A DNA stretch of 64,000 bases. Source: Litoditis marina. Lineage: Eukaryota > Nematoda > Chromadorea > Rhabditida > Rhabditidae. The notes beneath the pieces were generated by a model. That model saw nothing but the letters and a program-made list of their open reading frames with translations. It was not told the origin of the DNA and did not search any database. The position numbers and the translations under genes were made by a program. Each line of letters starts with the position of its first letter. The first letter of the stretch is position 1. Shown one piece after another: positions 1 to 12,431 of this stretch. The stretch lies in NCBI GenBank assembly GCA_964036275.1, contig OZ038433.1, positions 38,411,336 through 38,475,335 of the forward strand, given 5' to 3'.

Positions 1-36
1 TGACTAACAACTTTCATTATTTCCATTCTATTTCAG

Positions 37-126
37 GTGATCGACAAATCAATAACCACCGGAACGGACTTCCTACAAGAAGGCCTCGACGGCTGCTCGC
101 AGGCGAAAAAGTTTTTCACACGATAA
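37..126 (+). CDS. Terminal exon of an unidentified protein-coding gene (5' part outside the window)
   Basis: A consensus 3' splice site (TTTCAG, 31-36) is followed by an open stretch of 29 codons ending in TAA at 124-126. The translation begins VIDKSITTGTDFLQEGL and ends KKFFTR. A polyadenylation hexamer follows 22 bases after the stop. This is the normal layout of a last exon in a compact nematode gene. The phase at the acceptor is assumed to be 0, because that frame stays open to a sensibly placed stop. The family cannot be recognised from 29 residues; the stretch is hydrophilic, with no membrane segment. Confidence 0.6.
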   Translation: MIDKSITTGTDFLQEGLDGCSQAKKFFTR

Positions 127-147
127 TTATGCAGCAGTTTTTTTTAC

Positions 148-153
148 AATAAA
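148..153 (+). other. Polyadenylation signal AATAAA
   Basis: AATAAA lies 22 bases after the stop codon of the terminal exon at 37-126, the usual spacing for a short nematode 3' UTR. Confidence 0.6.
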
Positions 154-1762
154 ATATTGTAAAAATGGGATGTTTTCAGCACAAATGAGACACAAGAACA
201 TGATTCAATTTATTGAAAATTTCTGTTTTCAGATTCAACTGTGATTGTCATACTAGCAGTAAATTGTGAATGAAGCGGTATACCCAATATTTATCTCGAT
301 TCCTTGTCATGCGAAAAATCGATTGCAATGGGTCACTTAGTCCATTCACCCACCCCCGTTCGGCGCCCAAATAATTGTTTGTTCGATTCTCACTAGCATT
401 TGATTTTCATTTGAAAGTGTTCAATGAAAAAAAAACATAACTTATAAGTTTTATATGAAATGTTGTTAAGTGAAAAGTTATATTTATCAGTTTCTATATG
501 TTTCATTCATGAGTTGGAAATTTAGAAAAAACACCACTTATAAGAGACCAATATATATTTTATGCTTGTTCAGGAATTTTCTCTCATTTTTTTCGAGATT
601 ACGCGCTTTTTTCCTGTGCTATCATATTACATCAAGAATGCGTTTCCAATAACCAGCGTCCAGTAACGTTAAACGCAAATAAGAAATTAAATTGAAATAT
701 TTATTGTCTTTCACGTTTTCCACGTCATGGTCAATTTTGCGATGATCACAATTTAATTTACTTGTTATTCGTAAGGAAGCACTGATAATCGTCTCTGTGC
801 TCTGTGCCCACCAGACTGTCAACAAACTATTCATTCTTCCGTAGGAAATGATGTCATTGTCATATGAAGTGACTCTATTTACACATTCTTGCGCTCTGAT
901 AGAATCATCATTTCTACTTGAAATAGTGCTATTTACGATCCAACTTCGTTATTTCTCATGAAAAAATCGCTTTCACATCATTTGCTCGATTTCTGGTTGC
1001 AATAAGAGAACGACTACATCATTTGTGGTAATTAACTTTTGGGGTAGAGGCGAAACGTACCACTTTCTATACTCTTTCTCTTTCCGTTTTTCTAGTTTGT
1101 ATTACTTCTCTGAGCTTTACCTTTATTTGTCATAAATTGTAAATAGTGTGTAGAGCATTTCAAATAATAAGCTGGCGTTGTGTGTTCATAAGCGTCTGGT
1201 CTTCCAATTAGTTCTCAATCTATCACAAACCTTGATGTATTCTATCAATGATTACAACTTTTTTTAGTCTCATGAGAACGATATTTGTTCACGGTGTCGT
1301 TTTGTTCTAACCATTTGTCTCTCAACATTTGTCAGCTACAGATCCCATTCACTGGTCAGCTATCAAACCATTAGTAACGTGTAGGTCACGGCAAGAAATA
1401 ATTGGGAGTGATAGGAGAGGAGAGATAAAAAGTGGAACAGGGCAAGAGAATGTGTGTGAGAGAGAGACAGAGAGAGAACGCGAAAAAAAAAGAAAAAAAA
1501 GAGAGAGAGAGAGAGTATCCGCTGTGACAACTTTTTTTCATTGATAGCCACGTGACCCGACCATAAAAAGCATCCTCAATTACCTGTTCCCTAAATACAG
1601 TGTACATAAAGGTATAACCAAACATTTTAAAAACACATTGGGGCGAAACTCATTTTTGTAGTAAAAATTGTTCTCTGTCGTTTTTTCCGGACCCAAATCT
1701 CATTGCGTATGTCATACTCTTATTATAGATTGACAACTCAAGCTTGAGGTATACACGGAGCT
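154..1762. other. Intergenic, no gene recognised
   Basis: AT-rich sequence with only short scattered ORFs that lack splice-site support. The one notable feature is a purine-rich low-complexity tract at about 1440-1516, listed separately. Confidence 0.5.
1440..1516 (+). repeat. Purine-rich (GA)n low-complexity tract
   Basis: A plus-strand run of GAGA repeats with A-runs. It resembles in composition the GA-rich ends of the large array at 26.9-32.8 kb but lacks that array's TAGTATATGTGTG core, so it is probably independent simple sequence. Confidence 0.8.
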
Positions 1763-3200
1763 ATGTTCACTACTCCCAACACAAAATTTCACCTGATCGA
1801 CTGCAGTTCGGCTGAGGATCAAGACATACTGGCATTCGCAAATGGTTTGGAATTTTCCCAAGTGCCTGATATTGCGCACAACACATGGTTTGGAGTCGAC
1901 CGCAATGGTACACTTTTGGGAACGGTCGATGATTACCATCAAGCCACTGGAGACAGAAAGGAAGCGCTTGTCTCACTCGCAATGTTGGAGCACACCTACC
2001 AAGGATTTCCACCCCATCTTGGATTGCTTCGAAAATCATGCTACTCTCGTGACTCTTGCTGGTGAGATTGTTGAGCGTTCTGGTAAGAAGAAGAGTTTGG
2101 ACAAGAATTCCACGAGAAAAATCTTAGAGATAACATGCAATACCGCGCAGAAGACAGTTGCAGTTGACGTTGACAGCATCTTCAAAGTTTACCTCAAGGA
2201 GGAAACCTCAGATCAAAGTTTGTCGTGGTCACGAAGGCTTACATTGATGAAGTCAGAGACTGGATCATTTCAAATCCCTGGTCTCGCTCATTTCAACATG
2301 ACCAGATTGACCTACAGACTGCTCTTCCTGAACAAATCTCTATCATCGAATGTGAGCCCACCTGTTGCGAGATTGAGTTACAAGAACAGGTCTCGTAGAC
2401 CTCCAGAAACTCCCCACTCCATCACCGAACGGATTGTAGACGTGACCTCGGCCAATTGTAGCTGCACTTTTTCTTTGGGCGGATATCTCACAAGAGAACC
2501 AGCCAAATCAATCAGCACTTACTGTGGTTGGCTAGTGCCTTTCGCCATGCTGGCGCAAGAGTCTTCGTACGAGACCAAAAAACCAAATCAGGGTTCTAAC
2601 GACAATGTTGAACGAAATAACATCCATAACAAGAATATTGCAGATCATGTGCAATCGCTGTGTTGGAGATTCCCCCCGTTTGCGACCGAGTTAATTTATC
2701 ACTTGGAACGGGATATGAAATATAAACCAACTTTTGCTCGAGTTTTCAGAGCGTTGAAGCAGATCGATTATGGCGTAACAGTTCGTCAGAACTTTGCCTG
2801 CGTACCCATGCCATTCAGATTACCTCACCTCATTGACCGGGCCATGGATGCTGATTTTACCTGGAATGATACGAATGTCGAAAGAGACAACCAGATCCTG
2901 GACACGCGTATCTTTTTTCGAGGGATCAAAACAATTCATTTTGGATACGCGTGGGTGCTTGGTGAGAACAAACTTCTCTACGCTGATAGTGATTCGATTG
3001 AACTATTCACCAATTATTTCTACACCCGGAAGGCCTGCGTGTACAAAAGTTTGAAAATACAGTCTGCTCAGCTACCGAGATGCAGTTGCTCTGATGCGTA
3101 TTGCACATCCGAAGTTCCTGCTAAGCTCCGCTACTACCCCAAGCTGGATATCGATTCATCACAATCAAGCAAACACCCCAAAGCCGACGCAAACAACTAA
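1763..3200 (+). pseudogene. Intronless, frame-broken coding relic of unknown family
   Basis: An open frame from 1763 translates as coding-like sequence (contains LIDCSSAEDQDILAFANG and DIAHNTWFGVDRNGTLLGTV) to about 2030, where sense continues in another frame (ENHATLVTLAGEIVERSG). Around 2180-2400 a third frame looks more protein-like (KFVVVTKAYIDEVRDWI). From about 2640 to the stop at 3198-3200 the frame of the long ORF is again convincing (NKLLYADSDSIELFTNYFY). The many apparent frame changes, absence of introns and lack of a single full-length frame suggest a decayed or retrocopied gene. No poly(A) tract or target-site duplication was seen. I do not recognise the family. An alternative is a multi-exon gene whose short introns I failed to see. 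Confidence 0.45.
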
Positions 3201-3560
3201 CAGTTCCACTCCCGTGATGATTGTGCTGGCTCGTGGAAATCTTTGGATGCCTTGATCACCATTTGCATGTCGGGAGGGTGTATACTGGTACAATGAGCAT
3301 ACTGAACTAACCCGTGTGACCCTCACCCCTGCTGACCCCTGTTCGGACATACTTTGACGAAACACAAGAACAGACCAATGACGAGATCACTAAGTATATT
3401 TGCGATTGTACCGGTTTCATAGGATAGACTCAATTTTGAGCCAGTTGATGCCGAAATGTATGTTGTTCTGATGAGTTAATTTTTTATTATTTATGTATCA
3501 ATAGAGTGTGTCAAGCTCATTATGTCATCGATTTACTAGCGCGCTTTTCTCAAATAAAAG

Positions 3561-3570
3561 TGTTTTACAG
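3561..3570 (+). promoter_or_regulatory. Splice acceptor directly before a start codon (likely trans-splice site)
   Basis: TGTTTTACAG ends immediately before the ATG at 3571. In Caenorhabditis such an acceptor abutting the start codon with no upstream coding exon usually marks addition of a spliced leader. A 5' UTR cis intron cannot be excluded. Confidence 0.5.
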
Positions 3571-6171
3571 ATGTCTGAATTCTTTGCCGGCAAACCCCTG
3601 CTTCGGAAGAAGGGGGAGGAAGTAGAATCAGTCGATGGTAGAGAGGCTCTTGCTGGAAAGGTAATCAAAATATGGAGAACGCGGTAAACTTCTCATGTAT
3701 CCTTACTTACTCTCAACCGTTAAACATATGAGATTGTCACCTTATAACCTGATCATATTTTTAAACTTGGTTTAAAAACAGTTAATAGCCGACGATACTC
3801 CAACATCTAACCAATGCATGTTTTTCGTTCTTCGTTCGTTCTTCGCGTGTCTGATTCGATCAAAAGACACGGACACTTTCAAAAATTCACGTTAAAAATA
3901 GAGAAAATCATTTCTCATGAGCGTGTTCATGATAATTGTAGAGTTTGAAAAAATAACTAACTGTCATTTGTTCTACGATCAGCCATCATCTTTCTCAGTG
4001 AAATATCCAAAACAAACTTCCTTAAACGATTATATAGTTCATTTTTAGGTGGTGGTTCTCTACTTTTCTGCCATGTGGTGTCCCTCGTGCCGCCAATTGA
4101 CTCCAAAAGTTCAGGTGGGCTCTAGTTGAGTGCTCTGAAATTCCCAGTGAACTTATCTTATGACTTATGTTCTCAAGACTCCCTTCATACCATACTTATT
4201 TAGTTTTAATGTTTGAACAACAGAAACAAAAGTGCATCAGGAAACTATGAGTCTCACAATAGCTAGTATCTTGAAATCTGTTGGCCATAACCCATTAATA
4301 TTACAAAACGTTTGTTGTGTCTGTACTTTTATACCAAGAGAGAGTAATCCATTTATATAGTTGCACTATTTTACTAGTCTAGAGTAACTTAGTTTTACTT
4401 TTTGATGTTGTTCACTGCCATCATCAGAGTAACCTACCCACAACTTATGTTGTTGAGTTCCAATTACGGAATCGAGAAAAGTTCCAAGTTCGTTTTCAAC
4501 CCCCCCCCCCCTCCCCTACTCTCGCTTTAATTTATTTCATTGTTGGCAGCAGCTGTAAAATCGCTTAGGTGTTCCCTTGGAGAGTTGAGACGTTCTGGAA
4601 CGAAGCTGAAATGTTTTTTTCTAGCGTTTTTACAAGGCCGTGAAAGAGGCTGGTCATAATCTGGAGATAGTTTTGGTTTCGCGAGATCGCGAGGAAGACG
4701 ATCTCAAGGAATACTTTGTGGACCACAACGGAGACTGGCTGGCCATTCCGTTCGGCGATGACAGAATTCAGTTAGTTGGAACATTTCTCTGTAGAATATT
4801 ACAACTTTTACCTAACGAGTTTCTGTCCGGTTCACAAATTTGTCTAGAAACTGTAGTCCAGAACACAACGACACGAGTGAGCCGAGTTTTTCGACAAAAT
4901 CACACATCATATTCTATGTTCAAGTTTTCCAACGGTGACAGTCCAACGTTATAAATGGAACAACGGTTATTTCAATACGTGAATGGTAGGAAAAGGCAAA
5001 TCCTTCGTCTAGTAAAGAACCGTGTTTTCCGTAAACATTACACAATTACTGGAAAACACATAGAGACTGGGTCCTGAAATACCCGGTCCGTCATTGTTTA
5101 ATAACTAACAAGAAGGGAAGCAAGGACAAACATAATTTACACATTTACTATTTCTCTAATTAATTCCTCCAGAGAATATTTGAAAAAATATGAGGTGCCT
5201 ACCATCCCTGCTCTGAAGGTCATCAAGTCCGACGGAACTCTCGCGGTGGAGAATGCCAGAAGTGATGTTCAGGTATGTATCAGAATCAATAAAGAGGGAC
5301 AGAGAGGAAAGTTTATATGAAAGAGCTGCTCAAGATAAACTGATATATACCTTTTTTACTCCAACTAGCAAACCTAATTTTAATTTGCACACGGTTCACG
5401 TGTTTCAGTCTGTTTTGGCGCGCGCAACGTTATGTTTAGGCACCCCGGGGTACCTAAATTAGCTTTCCATTCTGTCCTCCTTGAACGAATGAGCTTTCAA
5501 GATTAACTGCGGGTAAAAATATTTTGGGAATCCAGAGAGAAGAATGCGTTATAAACTGTAATTGTGAATGTGAAACGCTTGTTTCCAGCTCAAATGGAAG
5601 AATGGAGAGCAACATTTTATGTACCTAGTATCTACGTCTGTAGACTCGGCTGATTTTCACTATTCCCCTAATAACAATTAAGGATCTCGTTAAAAGAACC
5701 TCTGAACTAGAGCAATCTGAAAAACGAACTCATTAATTTTCGTGGAATCGCGGCAGAATTGGTTACATTGTTCGCTGTTCTCTAGGTGCAATGTATTTTG
5801 CGTCATAATTACTCAAACGAATAATGGCGGTTCTTATGGCATTAATGCTCATATCGCGAATCAGGGACATTACTTCAGCAGGTTCATAACTCGTTACAAA
5901 GAAATAACTGAAATATGTGAACGCAAAAATAAACCGAGAAAACGTGCGAATGATCCGGAAACGCGTAAACGAGTGAAGGCCGAAAAATCGAAGAGAATTA
6001 ATCGTACGGCAGCACTGCTATTTTTCTCACGTCATGTGTTTTTACGATGTGTTCTGCTCACGTTGATATTATTCGATAGTATCTTTTCGATGAACTGTTA
6101 TACTTTTACAGGAGAGAGGCAGAGACGCCCCGCTAGAGGTTTTCGAAGAATGGAAGAAGGCTTCTGAATGA
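3571..6171 (+). CDS. Nucleoredoxin-like thioredoxin-fold oxidoreductase
   Basis: Five exons: 3571-3660, 4049-4114, 4625-4770, 5173-5272 and 6112-6171. They join in phase to give 153 residues and a TGA stop. The fold is a thioredoxin domain of the nucleoredoxin/tryparedoxin group (Thioredoxin_8): the core strand VVVLYFSAMWCPSCRQL carries the redox motif WCPSC at residues 40-44, followed by DWLAIPF near 89-95 and the cis-proline segment VPTIPAL near 109-115. Nucleoredoxins usually carry WCPPC, so Ser replaces the second Pro. The protein is a single cytosolic domain without signal peptide or membrane segment, close to the usual length for this group in nematodes. It is expected to be a dithiol-disulfide reductase; its partner is unknown. 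The gene ends with AATAAA at 6314-6319. Exon 4, in the ATAT-rich 3' half, is supported by phase alone. Confidence 0.9.
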
Positions 6172-6313
6172 TACACGTAATTCCATGTCGACACAACTGT
6201 CTGTGATATAATCATATAATAGGATTTTTGAATAATTCTCATTCCAATTAAATGTGTTACTGAAACTCACTCTCAAAGGAAATACAAAAACATCGCAACA
6301 GCTAACATGTGAA

Positions 6314-6319
6314 AATAAA
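6314..6319 (+). other. Polyadenylation signal AATAAA
   Basis: AATAAA about 140 bases after the stop of the nucleoredoxin-like gene; the best hexamer downstream of it. Confidence 0.5.
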
Positions 6320-7478
6320 GCGGACCAGTGGGGAATTCCGTACATAGTACATTTTTTTTTTCAATGAACGCAGTCAAGTGACAATAACTGAATGAAAAAG
6401 CTGCAGAACATTTTAGTTGCGTAGAGCGAAGTCTGTATAAATTTCCCTTGTTTTAATTTTTCTCTCGAAGTAAATCTGACAGCCGACCATTGTTTTGATT
6501 ATCACATCACGTTCTTTCCGTGTATCTGATTATTAATTCTTTAATCATCTATATTTCAAAACTGCTTACCGAAAAATAGGAGAAAGTGAGAAGAACAAGC
6601 AAGAAAGGTGGTTAGTGTTGGTTTTCTCTCTGTCGTCGTAGCACAGAATCTAAATTCACGTGTCAAGCTTCTCTAGTCATCACGCCTAATGACCAGAAAA
6701 TACAGAAACACTCCTGTGGAAAGGTAATTTATTAATATTTGTCTGGTATATGAACGAGAAGCAGAATACATTAATTACGGAGCGGTCAAAGTATTTTTGA
6801 GGACGATTGCACCATTATGTAAGTGAAGTGACCGCAATTTCGGTAATACGACACAAATAGACGTTAGTCATTCCATCTCCAAAGCTTTGGTATCTCTGTT
6901 TCGTCTGCATTTAACCGTGAAAATTTTTTGCCGTTTATTGCACCGAACACGATGAAGGCAAGCATACAAAAATGAATACACTAAACAAGCCAATAACTTT
7001 TTCATGTCCGTTGGACAGTGAATCTGAATTCACCTGTCAAGCTTTCGAACCAATGCGCAAATTATCCACGGAAAACACAGACAGTCTTCGGGAGAAGTAA
7101 ACGTAGCAAAGTCATACAAATGGTGACCTCAACCTAAGTGACAGGTTGATTAGATTATGTTAACATAGCTGACGTTTTCATGTGTTTGCACAGTGTAACT
7201 GACTACAGCCGGACGACTTAGCAATTCCTTCAACCTCAAAAGAAACTCATATGAGTTTGTCACGAGAATCTCATGAACACCTCAGGAGCTACTCGTGGTA
7301 TCTTCTGATGCTGAAACATATCAACCAATAGAATCTCATCAAAGGTTCGTGAGATATCGCTCATGAGGTCTCTATGAGGTTTTTGAGGGTTTGCTACCGC
7401 GCCCGGGTTAGGTGCTGACCAGCTAGTTCAGCTCAATGATGACCTTCACATGGGACTTTGCAACTGTGCCAGATTAAT
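6320..7478. other. Intergenic, no gene recognised
   Basis: AT-rich spacer without a supported exon, containing one member of a dispersed repeat at about 7241-7386. Confidence 0.5.
7241..7386. repeat. Dispersed CTCATGAG-rich repeat, copy 1
   Basis: This stretch shares the order of its motifs (AAACTCATATGAGTTT, ATCTCATGA, CACCTCA-GAGCTA, CAATAGAATCTCAT, GCTCATGAGGT) with 58200-58360. The motifs are themselves small palindromes. It is a diverged non-coding interspersed element present twice in the window. Confidence 0.65.
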
Positions 7479-7643
7479 ATGTTGAGAATGTTTGACAAAA
7501 CCGCTTTCGGAGCATTCAGAAGTTTTCAAGCTGCGATGAGAAGAACAATTTGTCCGGCGGTAAATTTTTCGGTTAGACAGTCGTCCAGACATTTCGTCCG
7601 CGGAGGAGATGAGAATATAAGTGCGTTCACAAGCGATTACTGA
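7479..7643 (+). CDS. Possible small mitochondrial-type protein or relic (54 residues)
   Basis: An ORF starting MLRMFDKTAFGAFRSFQ is Arg-rich and nearly free of acidic residues for about 40 positions, like a mitochondrial targeting sequence, and continues RQSSRHFVRGGDENISAF. That tail faintly recalls the RHGG...ENLPF region of cytochrome c oxidase subunit 7C, but the hydrophobic helix that should follow is absent and a stop comes at once. It could be a chance ORF, a pseudogene or the first exon of an unrecognised gene. The acceptor-like GTGCCAG at 7466-7472 lies just upstream. Confidence 0.22.
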   Translation: MLRMFDKTAFGAFRSFQAAMRRTICPAVNFSVRQSSRHFVRGGDENISAFTSDY

Positions 7644-8542
7644 ATATAAATTGAAAATAGTGAAAAAAATTATGTAAGTTATGTTTTTTTACGTAATACT
7701 CATCCATGCGGAGCAATTCTTCTATGATTCTGTACTAGTTCGGCTTGAGCTTGAAGCATGGGAGTCTCGCAATAGATGTTGTCTCACTACGAGTTTTCTA
7801 CTCTACACTTTTAAACGTCTTCTTTGTGACTTCTACACTGTTTAACAAGTTTTGTTGGATCCCACTCGGAACCTCGTGTATACTGGTGAACAATTACTGT
7901 TCTAACGCATGTTCCCTCGCTGAGAACATGAAGCTTACTCTTTGTAGATTAAAGAATGACTGTTCTCAATTAGGTAAGTGGGTTCTGCTTCTCGAAAATG
8001 CAGAATTCATTAATTTTAGATGAGTTCTATTCTATATTACCAATCGCAAAAAGTTCACCTGTCCGTTGATAACCAGTTAACAGTACATATATGTGTACTA
8101 CCAATTATAAAACAGCTGTCCGATCACTGATCACTATTTTTCAGAGTACCGTTCACATTAATTTATGATGCTGTTCTTCATTTCTGAACCTTTCTAGCGG
8201 AAATCATGTTTACGTCAAGTAGTTTGTCGAGTAATTGGGCAAGAAGTCGTTGCAATCATGGGGTGTTCTAAGATTTTTTTAGGAAAATGTATTGTTGAGA
8301 ACTGTAACTGTATTGAGGGCATTCTGACAATTGGGGCATGCAACATTTGGTCAGAACCGCTCCATGGTTTACTTGTTCATTGAACAATTATGAGCACGGA
8401 ACTTATTTTGGGCATAACTTTCATTTGACCAATTTTCGTGATCTAAAGAACAAAAAAACCATATTAGCTCACTAAAGTGGCAAGTCAAGTGGCAAGACTA
8501 AGTCCTCGGAAATTCATCAACATATTCGTTCCAAGCTGACTT
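7644..8542. other. Intergenic, no gene recognised
   Basis: AT-rich sequence with ORFs that have neither convincing composition nor splice signals. Confidence 0.5.
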
Positions 8543-11500
8543 CTCTGAAACTATGTGTCTACCAGATTTGCAGGCAAAACACCATGACAAATTGATACAT
8601 TGCGTTTTGGTATCATTTTTGCTGGCAAATCTGGCAGCAAACAGGAGGTCGCAAATCTACCAGCAAATCATTGACGCGGCGGTAATTGAAATCTACCAGA
8701 AAACTTGTCGCACTTTTTAAAACCAATTCCATTTAAAAAACATGAATATAACATATTTATGCGTACAAACAACAAAAATTATATTCACATTGAAATTTTC
8801 TGAGAATATTGCGAAAAATGAATAATTAACTAAAAATGACACAAAAAGATCAAAAAGAACCTAATATCAACAACAGTTACGAGAGCGAATAAGATAAATG
8901 ATAATGGTAACCGGTACACAAAGCAATTTGACTAGGTTGTGACTGTCGACAAAACCAAAAACACGTCTGAGATACAAAAAGACAAAAATCAATTAACAAA
9001 AAGGTGGAAGGGATTACCTCAAGGGAATAGGTAGTAGAAATAATTGTATTTAGTATTGTTGTGCATAGTGCATAGTAGGGATTAAACTAGAATCTTAAAC
9101 ACTATGGCCACAAAACATCAAGGTTACCGATTGAAAACCTGAGGTACATACTAAATATATTTCAGAACGAAGTAATTACACAGAAAAGGGGCGATTTTCA
9201 TTTTGAACCAAAAGCGAACCTATTCTTCCCGAACCGCGTGATCCGTTTCATGGTCGAATTTGAAAACACAAAAGTTGGACCTAACCACCTAACCAATTGA
9301 TGTAATTATTGCTAAAACTTTGGTTTGAGAACGAAGCTGGCTCGTTTTCTTACCGAACCACTCGGTTACGGTTCGGGAAGGGTTGGTTTGGGGGAATTCG
9401 GTTTGGGAAAAAAGTTAGCCTCTTCGAAGGTCTATAGATAAAGATCCGAATGAACAATCTGATGAACAAAACAAACAAATGTGCGATTTTCCCCTTTTGG
9501 TTATAGAATAAAATACTAAGCCACGAATCTGTTCATTTAAGAATGCAGAGAAAGAATTTCCATAAGTGGTGGGTTTTGTATTCTCTCCGGGGTTAGCCTA
9601 TACACACACATGTAAGAGGAAAAAGAACTTACACACGTATAGGAAAGAAGCAATTGAATCTAACAATTTTAACACTATACACTAATCAAGAAATTTACCA
9701 ACGAGTATTCAGTCCGAGAAATTCCATCAAACGAAAACGAGAATCCTAAATTCGCACTTCCTCACATAGTTCAGTCCTTCTTAGTTTCGATGTCATCTGA
9801 AATATACACAGTTAGAAACCGAAAAACATGACATATCCACTAGTTTATATTCACTAGTCGAACTTATTGGCACGTTGAAAGTAACACTTAATCTCACTCT
9901 CACATATATTTCTCACTCTTTTTCACTCGGCTTGTTGAAGGCAAAATATCGGCCATCACTAGCATGTTTCGCGATTGATAAGATGGTGACCGTTTTTTGT
10001 TTAGATAGATTTTACTTGTGTATGGTAAAATCTCACCTGTTCTACTACTGTTTTGAATATGAGAAACTGGAGAAGTGATCAAATAATGAACTGTCCCGTT
10101 TCAATCTCTAATCTTTAGTCTGTATCAGTCGCATCTGGTAGTATAACTGTGAACGATTCTCCCATGTATCACGAGTGACGGAAGATTGGCTTTGGCCCAT
10201 ACACTCACAATGTCTCGCATTAGCCGGTGGGTTCCGAACCTTTTTGCCAGAAGAACGTGAATAGAGTTGAGGTAACACGCGCGTGCAAATACTACTGTCA
10301 TTTTTGGTCTGCCTATCAACGCAGCTAGTGCACAACTAAAAATTGCTAAACTGGGTTCGAAATTCCTTATTTTCGGTTCACCACATTTCCGAGATCGTCT
10401 TTTAACTTTTAAGCTTTCAACCTTACTGATGTATGATTGTTCAAATCGGACAATATGAATACCAAACGAACCTCTCTCTTTTTATCCAGCCGGTTTTCGA
10501 AGTATTGATGTAGCCATCTGACGCTCGGTTGCCTTTCACTCCTGCCAATGCAAAACGTAAGAATTCAATGTGAAAAAATATGAAAAGAACATGGACTGAT
10601 ATTAAGTTATAGACTGTCTGACCACAGTTGCTGCGCTGGGTAATAAAATGTTTGAAATCGAAACCCTAAGCTGCATTGCTGCACACAATTATTTCCTCAT
10701 TCACAGCTCACACAACAAAAAAAACCGGATCCTATTTGTAAAATAGTTACATGTTACGTGGTAATCAGTATGTCAAATACTTCGATTGTCGGCGGTGGCG
10801 CAGCCCACCTAGACAACGCGTGCATCATGCCTCATCCTCAGCAATAACGATTTGAGTGAGCAATAGATAACAAATAGGCAATATGTGTAAACAAAACTAC
10901 AAAACACTCACGTTTACTTCTCTCATTGAAGGGCTGCAACTGTGACGTGAAGTCCAGACAAAAACCACGAAAATCTCACCAGTCTATTCGCGTGCCGTCT
11001 GGCCTGGAATTAATAGGCATACGTCACAATGAAATAACGTAGTCTCGGTTGTCAGAACATGAAACATGATCAGCAATCAGCACACAGCACAGTAAACGAC
11101 TAATTCATAAGAAATATAGATGAGAGCACTACTACACCGTCTTAGGTTTTTCGATTCCTGTTCCTGTTTGGGAAGCGCCCTTTTGGCTTTTGGGTAAGTG
11201 GAAAACAATCTAATTCATATGTCAGAGTGTCAGTCTATTCACTGAGAAATATCAGAATTTAAGAATTCAAAAGACAATAAAACTGATTGTTTTCAACATT
11301 CAGACCAGACCATACTACTGTTTGGAACGCGCACGTCAGCAACCAGTTTGGGCTGAATGAGCAATTTATATTTTTTATCCAAGAAAACCTTCTGTGAGGA
11401 AAAATACTAGAAAGTAGTACCAACCTTGTGCTTTAGGCGGAAATGAAGGCCTTGTGGATACTAGAAATATCATAAATTATCAGCTTCAGGGCGGTTTTGC

Positions 11501-12179
11501 GAAGTACGGCATGACTGTAATTGGATACAATCTGGAACAAGGTAGACATGAAAAATCACAGAGAGCAACAGATATGAAACACATCAAGTTATAGAGAAAA
11601 CCAGCTCATTGCAAAATGTCGTTCGTTTGAACCATAAGAATATGAATGTTCAGTGCAAACTCATCATAGTTTGACTATTTTTGAGACAGGCAAAACATTT
11701 ATAGAAAAAAGTAAGGAGTAATAGTCAAATCTGGATACTTATTCCAAAATTTCAACTATGTGCACAATATACAATCGGAAAACCTTTTTGATATTTTAAT
11801 ATCCCACTTTAATTTCAAATTTGTGTATAACGTTAATAAGAAACGCATTCTTTCAACTTCAAATAAAGGGACAACTCAATCACTATAAATAATTGCCCAA
11901 CCCCACTACAATATTGTAATTTAAATTATGGATGGAAACTACGTGATATAACACAATGAAACAATAATAAACATAACTGACATAAAATTTTTGAAAAATG
12001 GCGGCGTCTTCAAAAACGAGGCTTGCGCCAGTGAATTACTGCGTCAGGTAACCCAGCGCAGGCGCATTCTCGGTGTGGTTGCAAAGTTGCTAGACAAATC
12101 GGGTATGGTCGCAAATTTACCAGATTTTTCAACTTTGGTCGCAAATCTGGTAGACACATTGTTTCAGAGTTTCTCCTAT
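8543..12179. mobile_element. Putative ~3.6 kb DNA element with terminal inverted repeats
   Basis: The left end (8543) reads CTCTGAAACTATGTGTCTAC and the right end (12179), read on the other strand, CTCTGAAACAATGTGTCTAC, continuing on both sides with CAGATTTGC. The ends therefore form an inverted repeat of about 29 bases with one mismatch. Inside both ends a GGTCGCAAATCTACCAG-like motif recurs in both orientations (8645-8690, 12075-12155). Both outer flanks begin with TT, so any target duplication is at most a short TT. The interior is AT-rich and has no intact transposase. Minus-strand segments at 10409-10541 and 10108-10335 look coding-like and may be remnants. Two separate copies of a short element in opposite orientation would also explain the ends. 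Confidence 0.45.
10108..10541 (-). pseudogene. Possible coding remnants inside the inverted-repeat element
   Basis: On the minus strand a splice-acceptor-like TTGGCAG is followed from about 10541 by SERQPSVRWLHQYFENRLD, open to a stop near 10409, and 10125-10319 is open as PKMTVVFARACYLNS. Neither has a recognisable domain, and a continuous gene could not be assembled through them. They could be transposase fragments, exons of a host gene inside the element, or chance. Confidence 0.2.
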
Positions 12180-12431
12180 TTCTGATTTCCATGATGTTGA
12201 AACTATCGAATCTTTTGTTGAAGCGGAAATTGAGCGGCAGTACTTTTTGTGCTGCATTTAACTTTGCATTCAGAGAAAATTCAAAATATCATAAGATCGT
12301 CTTCTCTTTCTATGTGCTCAATAGTATTTTGTTTACATGCGAGTTGAATTATGTTCGCATCTAATCATCAAGCTGTTAGCAACAAACAATTCAAATTTTC
12401 AATTCATGTTATTATAATTTTTATTCAGGCA

